Assembly (NCBI GenBank): GCA_017561715.1
Contig: JAFZBN010000018.1
Location: 124,001-188,000 of the forward strand
DNA length: 64,000 nucleotides
DNA from: Clostridiales bacterium
Lineage (GTDB): Bacteria; Bacillota; Clostridia; Saccharofermentanales; Saccharofermentanaceae
Direction of reading: 5' to 3'
Every line of letters begins with the position of its first letter. Positions within the stretch are counted from its first letter, which is position 1. Below, in pieces: positions 24,837 through 31,963 of the stretch. The notes beneath the pieces were generated by a model. It worked only from the letters and a program-made list of their open reading frames with translations. It ran no database searches and had not been told where the DNA came from. A program made the position numbers and the translations under genes.

Positions 24837-26606
24837 TTACTTCACAGATTCTTCCCGGACTCTCTCCACGAACTTCATGACGGCCATCTCACCGATCTCC
24901 TGTTTGTCCGGTTCGAGATCACGGCTTCTCACCGATACGGAGTGGTTCGCCATCTCTTTTTCACCGACGACAAGGATGTACGGCACACGGTCCATCTTCG
25001 CCGCGCGGATCTTATATCCGAGTTTCTCATCCGACTTGTCGAGCTCCACGCGAATGCCGGCCTCGCGAAGTTCCGATGCCAGGGACTCACCATACTCGAG
25101 ATACTTGTCCGAAACCGGCAGGATCTTCGCCTGCACCGGCGACAGCCATACCGGGAACTTGCCGGCATAGTGCTCGATCAGGATGCCGATGAAACGGTCG
25201 ATCGATCCGAACACCACGCGGTGCAGCATGATCGGTCTGTGCTTCTCTCCGTCCTCACCGATATACTCGAGCTCGAATCTCTGCGGCAGCTGGAAGTCGA
25301 GCTGGATCGTGCCGCACTGCCACATTCTTCCGATGGAATCCCGGATGTGGAAGTCGAGCTTCGGTCCGTAGAAAGCACCGTCACCTTCGTTGATCGCGTA
25401 CGGCTTTCCGACGCCTTCCACCGCGGCCTTGAGGGATGCGATCGCGAGATCCCACTCCTCATCACTTCCGATGGAATTTTCCGGTCTCGTTGACAGTTCG
25501 ATCTCGTATTTAAATCCGAAGCGGTCATAGAACTCATCGATCAGGCGCATGACGCCCTGGATCTCCGACATCACCTGGTCTTCTCTCATGAAGATATGCG
25601 CGTCATCCTGAAGGAACGATCTTGCGCGCATCAGCCCATGGAGCGTGCCGGACTTCTCGGCGCGGTGCACGATACCGAGCTCCGCAACTCTCATCGGAAA
25701 CTCCTTGTAGGAGTGCTGCTTCGACTTATACACGAGCATACCGCCCGGGCAGTTCATCGGCTTGATCGCGTAGTCCGTATCGTCGACACTCGTCGTGAAC
25801 ATGTTCTCTCTGTAGTGGTCCCAGTGACCGGACTTCTCCCAGAGCGTTCTCATCAGCATGATCGGCGTACTGATCTCCTCATAGCCCTCACGCGAATGGA
25901 TCTTTCTCCAGTAGTCGATCAGATTGTTCTTCAGGATCAGTCCCTTCGGGAAGTAGAACGGAAGTCCCGGGCCTTCTTCCATCAGCGCGAAGAGTTCCAG
26001 TTCTTTTCCGAGCTTTCTGTGATCTCTCGCTTTCGCTTCCTCGAGCTGCTTGAGATACTCTTCGAGCATTGATGCCTTCGGGAACGAGATACCGTAGATC
26101 CTCGTGAGCATCGGGTTCTTCTCACTTCCGCGCCAGTACGCGCCGGCGACGGACAGGAGCTTGATCGCCTTGATGAAGCTTACATTGGAGATATGCGGAC
26201 CCGCACAGAACTCCGCGTAATCGCCCTGCTTATAGAACGAGATCCTCTCGTCGTCCGGGATCTCCGAGATCAGCTCCATCTTGTACGACTCATTTCTCTC
26301 TTTCATGTAAGCGTAAGCCTCGGATTTCGACACATCGTAGACCTGAAGGATCAGAGACTCCTTGACGATCTCCTTCATCTTCTCTTCGATCGCAGAGAGG
26401 TGCTCATCTGAAAACTGGAATCCAAAATCAAAGTCATAGTAGAATCCGTTCTCGATCGCCGGACCGATCCCGCATTTTGCCTCCGGGTACAGACGCTTGA
26501 CCGCCTGCGCCAGCACATGCGCGCTCGTATGCCAGAAAGCCTTCTTGCCTTCCTTGCTCTCAAAATCCGCCTCGTGTACCTGTTGATCATTCAATAAAAT
26601 CTTCAT
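24837..26606 (-). CDS. thrS: Threonyl-tRNA synthetase lacking the TGS domain
   Basis: Class II synthetase that charges tRNA-Thr. The start is the ATG at 26606 (MKILLNDQQV), with AAAGGAGG at ideal spacing; the frame upstream belongs to the T-box leader. The protein opens almost at once with the editing domain (HTSAHVLAQAVKRLYP near 24-39). The catalytic core follows with the zinc/active-site region NCPGGMLVY and motif 3, and then the anticodon-binding domain. At 589 aa it is about 50 to 60 residues shorter than B. subtilis ThrS because the N-terminal TGS domain is missing. It is controlled by a T-box. Confidence 0.96.
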   Translation of the reverse strand: MKILLNDQQVHEADFESKEGKKAFWHTSAHVLAQAVKRLYPEAKCGIGPAIENGFYYDFDFGFQFSDEHLSAIEEKMKEIVKESLILQVYDVSKSEAYAYMKERNESYKMELISEIPDDERISFYKQGDYAEFCAGPHISNVSFIKAIKLLSVAGAYWRGSEKNPMLTRIYGISFPKASMLEEYLKQLEEAKARDHRKLGKELELFALMEEGPGLPFYFPKGLILKNNLIDYWRKIHSREGYEEISTPIMLMRTLWEKSGHWDHYRENMFTTSVDDTDYAIKPMNCPGGMLVYKSKQHSYKEFPMRVAELGIVHRAEKSGTLHGLMRARSFLQDDAHIFMREDQVMSEIQGVMRLIDEFYDRFGFKYEIELSTRPENSIGSDEEWDLAIASLKAAVEGVGKPYAINEGDGAFYGPKLDFHIRDSIGRMWQCGTIQLDFQLPQRFELEYIGEDGEKHRPIMLHRVVFGSIDRFIGILIEHYAGKFPVWLSPVQAKILPVSDKYLEYGESLASELREAGIRVELDKSDEKLGYKIRAAKMDRVPYILVVGEKEMANHSVSVRSRDLEPDKQEIGEMAVMKFVERVREESVK

Positions 26607-26656
26607 GTTTGTTGCCTCCTTTGCATTAATCAATAGGTGTATGTTCGCAACAACAT

Positions 26657-26700
26657 AAGAAAAGCACCCGAAAAGATCTATACCGATCTTTAAGGGTGCC
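26657..26700 (-). terminator. T-box-controlled terminator of thrS
   Basis: On the minus strand GGCACCCTTAAAGATC pairs with GATCTTTTCGGGTGCT, followed by TTTCTTATG. It is the alternative structure to the antiterminator, which uses the T-box sequence just upstream. Confidence 0.85.
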
Positions 26701-26915
26701 TGATAGCACGGTTCCACCTTAACTTTTCACTTCAGATTCTAACAAATCCTAGCCTTTAACGCAGACATACGGTAACGCTTACTTTAATTTCAGCCCTACA
26801 GCTCGGGAATGGTTTTCGTTCGCGATCCTCATAAGCGGCTCCCAGCTTCATGTCGCTCTCTCTGGATGATTGCCTGCGGACTACTCTTTTCCGTCAATGC
26901 TTTTCTTATGTTATT
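26657..26915 (-). ncRNA. T-box leader (tRNA-Thr sensing) of thrS
   Basis: The minus strand carries the T-box sequence AAGGTGGAACCGTG (26707-26720), close to the consensus AGGGTGGNACCGCG. It is followed by the terminator. Upstream lie about 190 nt with the expected purine-rich stem I motifs (AGAGAGAGCGACATGAAGCTG). A threonine codon ACC followed by A at 26811-26813 is the best specifier candidate, but I did not fold the RNA to prove its place in the specifier loop. Uncharged tRNA-Thr would favour the antiterminator and thrS expression. Confidence 0.88.
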
Positions 26916-26921
26916 GGCTTG

Positions 26922-26950
26922 ATGGTAACAGGAAGAAATTCTCCTGTCAA
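26922..26950 (-). promoter_or_regulatory. Promoter of the thrS T-box transcript
   Basis: On the minus strand there is a -35 TTGACA, a 17-bp spacer and a -10 TACCAT. It places the start about 10 nt ahead of the T-box leader. Confidence 0.75.
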
Positions 26951-27020
26951 TAACCTCTCCGTTTAATCGGTGTTCTCCTCTTCCTCCCGAAAAGCACTCG
27001 TACCTCACTTCTTCCCATAG

Positions 27021-27057
27021 AAAAAGGACTGTTCCCGAAGGAACAGTCCTTTGATTA
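27021..27057 (-). terminator. Rho-independent terminator after the SPFH gene
   Basis: On the minus strand AAAGGACTGTTCC pairs with GGAACAGTCCTTT around a TTCG-type loop. A T tract follows. It ends the SPFH transcription unit upstream of the thrS promoter. Confidence 0.88.
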
Positions 27058-27078
27058 AGTCTTCGCTTTTCAGGTCGA

Positions 27079-28395
27079 TCAAGCCTGAGGCTGACCGCAC
27101 TCACCGCAGAACTTACCGGTGTTGCCTGTCTTACCGCACTTCGGGCATGTCCAGCCTGCTGCATCCGCCGGCTTCGGGGAACCGCACTCAGCACAGAACT
27201 TACCTGTGTTGGTCGCGCCGCAGGAACACTTCCAGGAACCCGGATCCGCCGGCTTCGGGGAACCGCAGTTCGCGCAGAACTTACCCTGGTTGCCGCCCTG
27301 ACCGCAAGAGCATGTCCAGCCTGCTGCTGCCGGAGCTGCCGCTGCCTGCTGTTGCTGCATCATCTGCTGCTGCTGGAGGAAAGCCATACCCTGGTTGCCC
27401 GGGTTCATAGCACTGCCGCCGAAACCACCAACGAGACCAACGCCCATCATAGCGTTGCCTGCGCCGGACTGGTTGTTAGCTGCGTCCTTCATAGCATCGA
27501 CGGAACCCTTGATCTGGTAACCGGCTGCCATGTTCGGGTTGTTACCAAACATGAGACCATCGTCCATAGCCTCGATTCTCTTTCTGGACTCATCGTCAGG
27601 TGTAACAGACATAACTGCTACTTTCTCAACGATCATACCACGGCCCTGGAGCCAATCCTCGTCCAGAACTTCGTTCATGTATTTAGCAAGCTTGACCTGC
27701 TGGCTCTGAAGTCTGTTGTACTGAACTTCTTCTCCGCCTGCGCCCATCTTGTTGAGAGCTTCGCCGAGGTACATGAGGAACTCAGCTTTTGCCTGACCGG
27801 GCTGGCCGTTCTTGCCCATCAGTTCGTCACGACGATAATCGCCTGCAACGTTACCTGCAATGTTCTTGAAGAATGTTACCGGGTCTACGATCTTGAACGA
27901 GAATGTACCGTTCATTCTGATGTAGATACCACGATATGTCGGATCATCGTACGGAAGCGGAGCTGCTGTGCCGAACTTGTTGTCGACCATCTCGAGCATG
28001 TTGACGAAGTATACTCTCTGCTGAGTAAGGGCCTCGCCACCGGCCTTAATACGGTTCCAGATATCACCACAGGACTTCTTTACACCGTCAAGGAAACCAC
28101 TTGTGCCGAAGCATGTCGGAGCAGAAGATGTATCCCATGTATACATACCTGCTTCAGTTGTGAAGTCAACTACACGACCGTTGTCAACGAGGATAAGTGC
28201 TGTTCCTTCCGGAACCGCGATCTTGGAACCATTGGAAATGATCTCCGCATCACCCTTGTTGCTGCCGTTGCGCATTACCTTCGCACCGCGACGCAGAAGG
28301 ACTTCCTGTCCCAGAGAGTCACATGTGAAGAATTCCAGGTACTGATCTCTCAAGTTGCCGGAAACGCCCTGAATTGCTGCTTTAATTAAGCCCAT
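27079..28395 (-). CDS. SPFH-domain protein with three C-terminal zinc ribbons (YdjI-like)
   Basis: A 438-aa cytoplasmic protein. Residues 1-290 form an SPFH (band 7)-type domain of the virion-core-protein class. A Gly/Met/Gln-rich linker follows (around 310-360), then three C-terminal four-cysteine ribbons of the CSCG..CxxCGSPKP type. In B. subtilis the related YdjI is encoded with pspA and helps recruit PspA to the membrane together with YdjG and YdjH. Here the partner gene upstream (30-nt gap) also encodes a zinc ribbon, but no pspA is present. A membrane-stress role is inferred from that family. GGGAGGAG precedes the ATG. Confidence 0.85.
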   Translation of the reverse strand: MGLIKAAIQGVSGNLRDQYLEFFTCDSLGQEVLLRRGAKVMRNGSNKGDAEIISNGSKIAVPEGTALILVDNGRVVDFTTEAGMYTWDTSSAPTCFGTSGFLDGVKKSCGDIWNRIKAGGEALTQQRVYFVNMLEMVDNKFGTAAPLPYDDPTYRGIYIRMNGTFSFKIVDPVTFFKNIAGNVAGDYRRDELMGKNGQPGQAKAEFLMYLGEALNKMGAGGEEVQYNRLQSQQVKLAKYMNEVLDEDWLQGRGMIVEKVAVMSVTPDDESRKRIEAMDDGLMFGNNPNMAAGYQIKGSVDAMKDAANNQSGAGNAMMGVGLVGGFGGSAMNPGNQGMAFLQQQQMMQQQQAAAAPAAAGWTCSCGQGGNQGKFCANCGSPKPADPGSWKCSCGATNTGKFCAECGSPKPADAAGWTCPKCGKTGNTGKFCGECGQPQA

Positions 28396-28424
28396 TTAAA
28401 TCTCCTCCCTACAAGAAAAAAATT

Positions 28425-29255
28425 TCAGATCTCGACCAACTTATCGACAAGCCAGATTCGCATATCAACTGTTTTGATCGCCGTGCCGCAGAAAGAGCAA
28501 ACGTCTGTACCCAGATGTTTGACCGGAGCGCCACAGTGAGGACAGGTGAAACCTACTCCCTTGATGTCTTCCGCCGTAAGCCTGTCAGCGTCCAGTATAT
28601 TCACTACTTTCACGTTGTACCGGGACTGCGTCGGAGTCGCTCGATTGCCTGATATAAATGTACCATTTCTTTCCTGGTATTGCAAACATTGTAACGAATA
28701 TTGGAAGGTAATTTCCACCGTCGATTCGGTCTTTTGATAGGCGTTAATTCCGCCCTTATGCACCATTACGTCACGATATATCAGAGTTTTGCCTTCGGCA
28801 CGTGCCGAACCCACCTTATGCCACAGTTCTTCCGACAGAGAACGGGTCACTCCGATGCCGCACGCGTTGAGTTCTGTCTGGATCCGATCGATGGTGTCTC
28901 CGTTGTTGCCCGTGGTCATTGCCATCAGAAGATCCAGGCTCTTTACGAGCACGGCCTGCGCCGCGGACTGCATCTGTGAAAGGCTTAAGTCCGGGAAGTC
29001 CTTGTTGATCCTCGGGATCAAAGCGGTCGAAAGATCGGAGACCGACTTCGGCGTCGAGAATTCCTGCTTCATGGAAAAATCCTCAGGACCAACCTTGCCC
29101 TCTTTGACTTCATTTTTGACGCCGTTATAGATCTGTCCGAGAAGCGAATTGCGAAAAGCGCTTCTGACCTTCACGACGATGCCGACTATGCCAAGGACCA
29201 GCAGCAGTCCTCCTCCGATACAAAGCGCGATGACCACCAAACTTCCATTGACCAT
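28425..29255 (-). CDS. Membrane-anchored zinc-ribbon protein (Tim44-like/YdjG-H type)
   Basis: A 276-aa protein with an N-terminal membrane segment (about 5-28). A soluble Tim44/NTF2-like region (about 60-230) follows, with a C-terminal zinc ribbon CPHCGAP...CSFCG near residue 245. It is transcribed just ahead of the SPFH gene and both end in zinc ribbons, so the two products probably act together at the membrane, as YdjG, YdjH and YdjI do in B. subtilis. An AGGAGG site precedes the ATG. The exact family assignment is tentative. Confidence 0.75.
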   Translation of the reverse strand: MVNGSLVVIALCIGGGLLLVLGIVGIVVKVRSAFRNSLLGQIYNGVKNEVKEGKVGPEDFSMKQEFSTPKSVSDLSTALIPRINKDFPDLSLSQMQSAAQAVLVKSLDLLMAMTTGNNGDTIDRIQTELNACGIGVTRSLSEELWHKVGSARAEGKTLIYRDVMVHKGGINAYQKTESTVEITFQYSLQCLQYQERNGTFISGNRATPTQSRYNVKVVNILDADRLTAEDIKGVGFTCPHCGAPVKHLGTDVCSFCGTAIKTVDMRIWLVDKLVEI

Positions 29256-29287
29256 ACTGTTACCCTCCTGCTTCTATCTGTTTCTTC

Positions 29288-29323
29288 GGCAAAAGCACCT
29301 GTCCCCAACGCAGGTGTTTTTCA
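29288..29323. terminator. Bidirectional terminator hairpin
   Basis: AAAAGCACCTG pairs with CAGGTGTTTTT around an 8-9-nt loop, with T runs on both strands. It ends the ATPase gene (leftward) ahead of the zinc-ribbon gene. Its left arm shares a 13-mer with sites near 39421 and 46111. Confidence 0.75.
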
Positions 29324-29329
29324 CGCAGT

Positions 29330-30025
29330 TTAATACGTATACAATACTTTTCTGTCCATACGGAGGACCGGGATACCCGATGGCGTCTTCTCGCTCCAGG
29401 ACTCCGGAAGAACATTGTCGAGACCCGTCTGATAAACGATCGGGATGCCCGTCAGTTCAGATGCCGCGAGAATGACCTTCTCGCCTTCGATGAGCTCTTC
29501 TTCCGTGGTCTCTTCCAGAAGATTCGAGTTGTTGATAAAGCCCGAGATCGGAAGACGTGCCGCCTCGGAAAGCTCACTACACATCTCCTTGATGCCCTCC
29601 GGATCCGATGTGAACGGACGGAACGCGTTGACGACCATATACACACGATACTCGATGTTCTTAAAGCGGCTGAGCATCGCGCCGAGCACTCTCGCACCCA
29701 GATCCTCACCGCCGATATCGAATACGGCGACCGCGTCGTCCTGGTCAAACGCGGAATAGACTTCACCCGAAAGCGCCGGAACATCGACATTGGTGTTCGC
29801 GTACTCCGGAACGATCACGCGGATGCCCTCCGCCTCGAGAGCGTCCTTGGCGTCCGCCGAACGGTAATACGGGTTCACGATATCAAGGTCCGCGATCATG
29901 ACGTTCGCGGACGGATCTTCTTTTTTCAGCATATGCGCAAAATGCACCGATACTTCAGACTTGCCGGATCCGTAAGCTCCTACGAACACATAAAGGCGCA
30001 CTTTCTTATTTACTTCATCACTCAT
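29330..30025 (-). CDS. P-loop ATP/GTP-binding protein (SIMIBI-type), function unknown
   Basis: A 231-aa soluble protein with Walker A GAYGSGKSE (about 15-23), then IADLDIVNPYYRSAD, typical of SIMIBI ATPases, and FDIGGEDLGARVLG, a switch II-like region. NAFRPF and FINNSNL lie where nucleotide-specificity residues occur. Similar proteins are usually annotated only as ATP-binding. The start at 30025 (MSDEVNKK) is chosen because GAGGAAAAG lies just before it; the 21 codons upstream lie inside a hairpin. It stands alone between a lipoprotein gene and the zinc-ribbon pair. Confidence 0.8.
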   Translation of the reverse strand: MSDEVNKKVRLYVFVGAYGSGKSEVSVHFAHMLKKEDPSANVMIADLDIVNPYYRSADAKDALEAEGIRVIVPEYANTNVDVPALSGEVYSAFDQDDAVAVFDIGGEDLGARVLGAMLSRFKNIEYRVYMVVNAFRPFTSDPEGIKEMCSELSEAARLPISGFINNSNLLEETTEEELIEGEKVILAASELTGIPIVYQTGLDNVLPESWSEKTPSGIPVLRMDRKVLYTY

Positions 30026-30041
30026 TTTCTTTTCCTCGAAA

Positions 30042-30081
30042 ACAGAAAATTCGGATGGCGTGAGGTCACGCCACCCGAACA
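30042..30081 (-). terminator. Terminator-like hairpin after the 30161 lipoprotein gene
   Basis: A nearly perfect 15-bp stem TTCGGGTGGCGTGA / TCACGCCATCCGAA is followed on the minus strand by TTTTC. It also lies in the leader of the ATPase gene, so it could work as an attenuator. Confidence 0.65.
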
Positions 30082-30160
30082 TTAGCATACCATTTCTTAT
30101 AGGAATTTACTATAAAAGAAAGACCCGAATAACCGTTTCTATCTTTCTTTCAAAAGCGCG

Positions 30161-31858
30161 TCAGGCACCCAAGAATGCGCGGACGAAAAGGTCACGAACG
30201 CCTACTCCGTCGATCGAAGCCTCATATTCACTTTCCTCGAAGCTGAGGTCCAGTCTTACGTAGAATTCTTTACTCGTGTCCTTATCGATGACCTTAAAGA
30301 TCTCAAATGCCTCTTCCTCCCAGTCTTTACGATTCGTAAATAACGGCCATAGATTTGTTCCTGCTTTCAGCGTGACGGAGCCCGTCTTCTCGAGAGTTTT
30401 CGGATCTACCTTATCTACCTTTACATCTTTCTTGAGGCAGGGAAAAATGTGTCCGTAGTAATCGGTGACGGAAACAAGTTCCTGATCGGTAACAGGCTTA
30501 CCATCCTTATCAATGTGATAGACAGCTTTATCGATTTCGAGTCCGGCGGCATATATCTCTTCGAAAAGTTCTATCTGTTCCGGATCAAAATTCTGGCACG
30601 GAGCCTTGAGCCACTTTCCGGTGACGCCTCTGTCCTCAGCTTTCTTATCGACGATCTCATAGATCGATACACCCATCATATCATCTGCGCCGACTGTCCA
30701 GATGTAGAGGAAATCCTGACCATGCGTATGGACAAGCATCAGACTCTCCGCAATATCATAATCGGTAGAACTTGATGTATCTACCTTCGTTTCCTGGTCA
30801 TCGATCCGGATGGAGAAAGAACCGATCTCGGATAACTCTTGTCCTACTTCAATATCCACATAGATATCCTCGGTCTTTCCGTCCCCGTCCAGATCCCAGT
30901 AGAAGTCCGTTTTCGGTGAGATGTGAAGCACATAGTTCTCCGGAAGTGAGTCGAAGTATTCTGCGTTAAACACATCTTCGTTTCCGATGTATTCGATATG
31001 CGCCGGCGCACGCATGTAACCTTTAAAAATGCCAATGTTGAAATAAACAGTGATGCCTGAATAATCGATCGTAAAAGGAATATCGTCCGAATTCAGAAAT
31101 TCCAGTACATCTGATTCCTTGTAGATCATCAGATCTTCCTCTGTCAGAGTATCCATGATCCTTTCTTTCGCAATTTCGGTGAAGCGGTCCTTATCTTTGA
31201 CCACATCGGAAAGAGTGATCTTTTCTGCTACCACCGTATCGTAGTTGATAAGATTCTCAGCTGTCAGCTCCTTGAAATCTTCCTGAGCCGCCCGATCCGG
31301 CGAGTAAGGATAATAGATCGTAGTGATCTTCTCGTCCGCGCGAAGGACAAAAGGCGTCAGATCATATTCACTCGTGACTCCGTAGGAATCGTTGCCGAAT
31401 TCTTTCACACACTCGTCCTTCATTCCCTCGAGATACTCACCTGCGTCCGGAAGAATCCTCTGGCAGTCTTCTTTTACCAGATCATTGAGTTTTACATCGT
31501 TATAGCACTTGATCAAAGGATAACCATAATAGGCTAAAAAGTAATCGATGCAGTTATATCCTCCTGAGACGTCATCCGACATATCTCTGGGCTCAAAAGC
31601 AAAGACGCTTTCCCGATTCATTTCATACGAAACATAGTTGATCCTCCCAAAAGACGGAGCATCGTAGGAAACGATCTCATTCACTGAAGGATCTGTGGGA
31701 TCTTCTGTTGTATCTGTTTCTGACTCTGATGTCTTTTCGGTCGTTTCAGATACTGCTTCAGACGTTTCGTTTTCAGAAGTGGTCTTCTGATCTTTCGTCG
31801 AGCACGCTGTGAAAAGCAACGACACCGCGAGCACTGTCGCCAAAACCGATTTTTTCAT
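30161..31858 (-). CDS. Large lipoprotein with Ser/Thr/Glu-rich linker (paralogue of 50163)
   Basis: A 565-aa exported lipoprotein. The signal peptide MKKSVLATVLAVSLLFTAC ends in a clear lipobox with Cys at about residue 19. A linker of about 40 residues rich in Thr, Glu and Ser follows. The body contains a RsiV/PdaC-like region (EKITLSDVVKDKDRF, followed by YFNIGIFKGYMRAPAHIEY) and a calcium-loop-like strand DLDGDGKTEDIYVDI. The same layout occurs in the protein at 50163-51890. The start at 31858 is chosen for the signal peptide and an AAGAGG upstream. Function unknown; it is probably modified by the Lgt encoded here. Confidence 0.82.
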   Translation of the reverse strand: MKKSVLATVLAVSLLFTACSTKDQKTTSENETSEAVSETTEKTSESETDTTEDPTDPSVNEIVSYDAPSFGRINYVSYEMNRESVFAFEPRDMSDDVSGGYNCIDYFLAYYGYPLIKCYNDVKLNDLVKEDCQRILPDAGEYLEGMKDECVKEFGNDSYGVTSEYDLTPFVLRADEKITTIYYPYSPDRAAQEDFKELTAENLINYDTVVAEKITLSDVVKDKDRFTEIAKERIMDTLTEEDLMIYKESDVLEFLNSDDIPFTIDYSGITVYFNIGIFKGYMRAPAHIEYIGNEDVFNAEYFDSLPENYVLHISPKTDFYWDLDGDGKTEDIYVDIEVGQELSEIGSFSIRIDDQETKVDTSSSTDYDIAESLMLVHTHGQDFLYIWTVGADDMMGVSIYEIVDKKAEDRGVTGKWLKAPCQNFDPEQIELFEEIYAAGLEIDKAVYHIDKDGKPVTDQELVSVTDYYGHIFPCLKKDVKVDKVDPKTLEKTGSVTLKAGTNLWPLFTNRKDWEEEAFEIFKVIDKDTSKEFYVRLDLSFEESEYEASIDGVGVRDLFVRAFLGA

Positions 31859-31963
31859 AGAAAAATATACCTCTTTCCAAAAGTTTGACACCCCAGAAAG
31901 AAGTATATCACTAAAGATTTGTATTTGCGTGACATTAAAAAGTCTTTATCGTTTCCGCCGCTT

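Noticed and set aside
26607..26717. 37-codon extension of thrS upstream of 26606
   Set aside because: It runs through the T-box terminator and has no ribosome binding site; AAAGGAGG sits directly before 26606.
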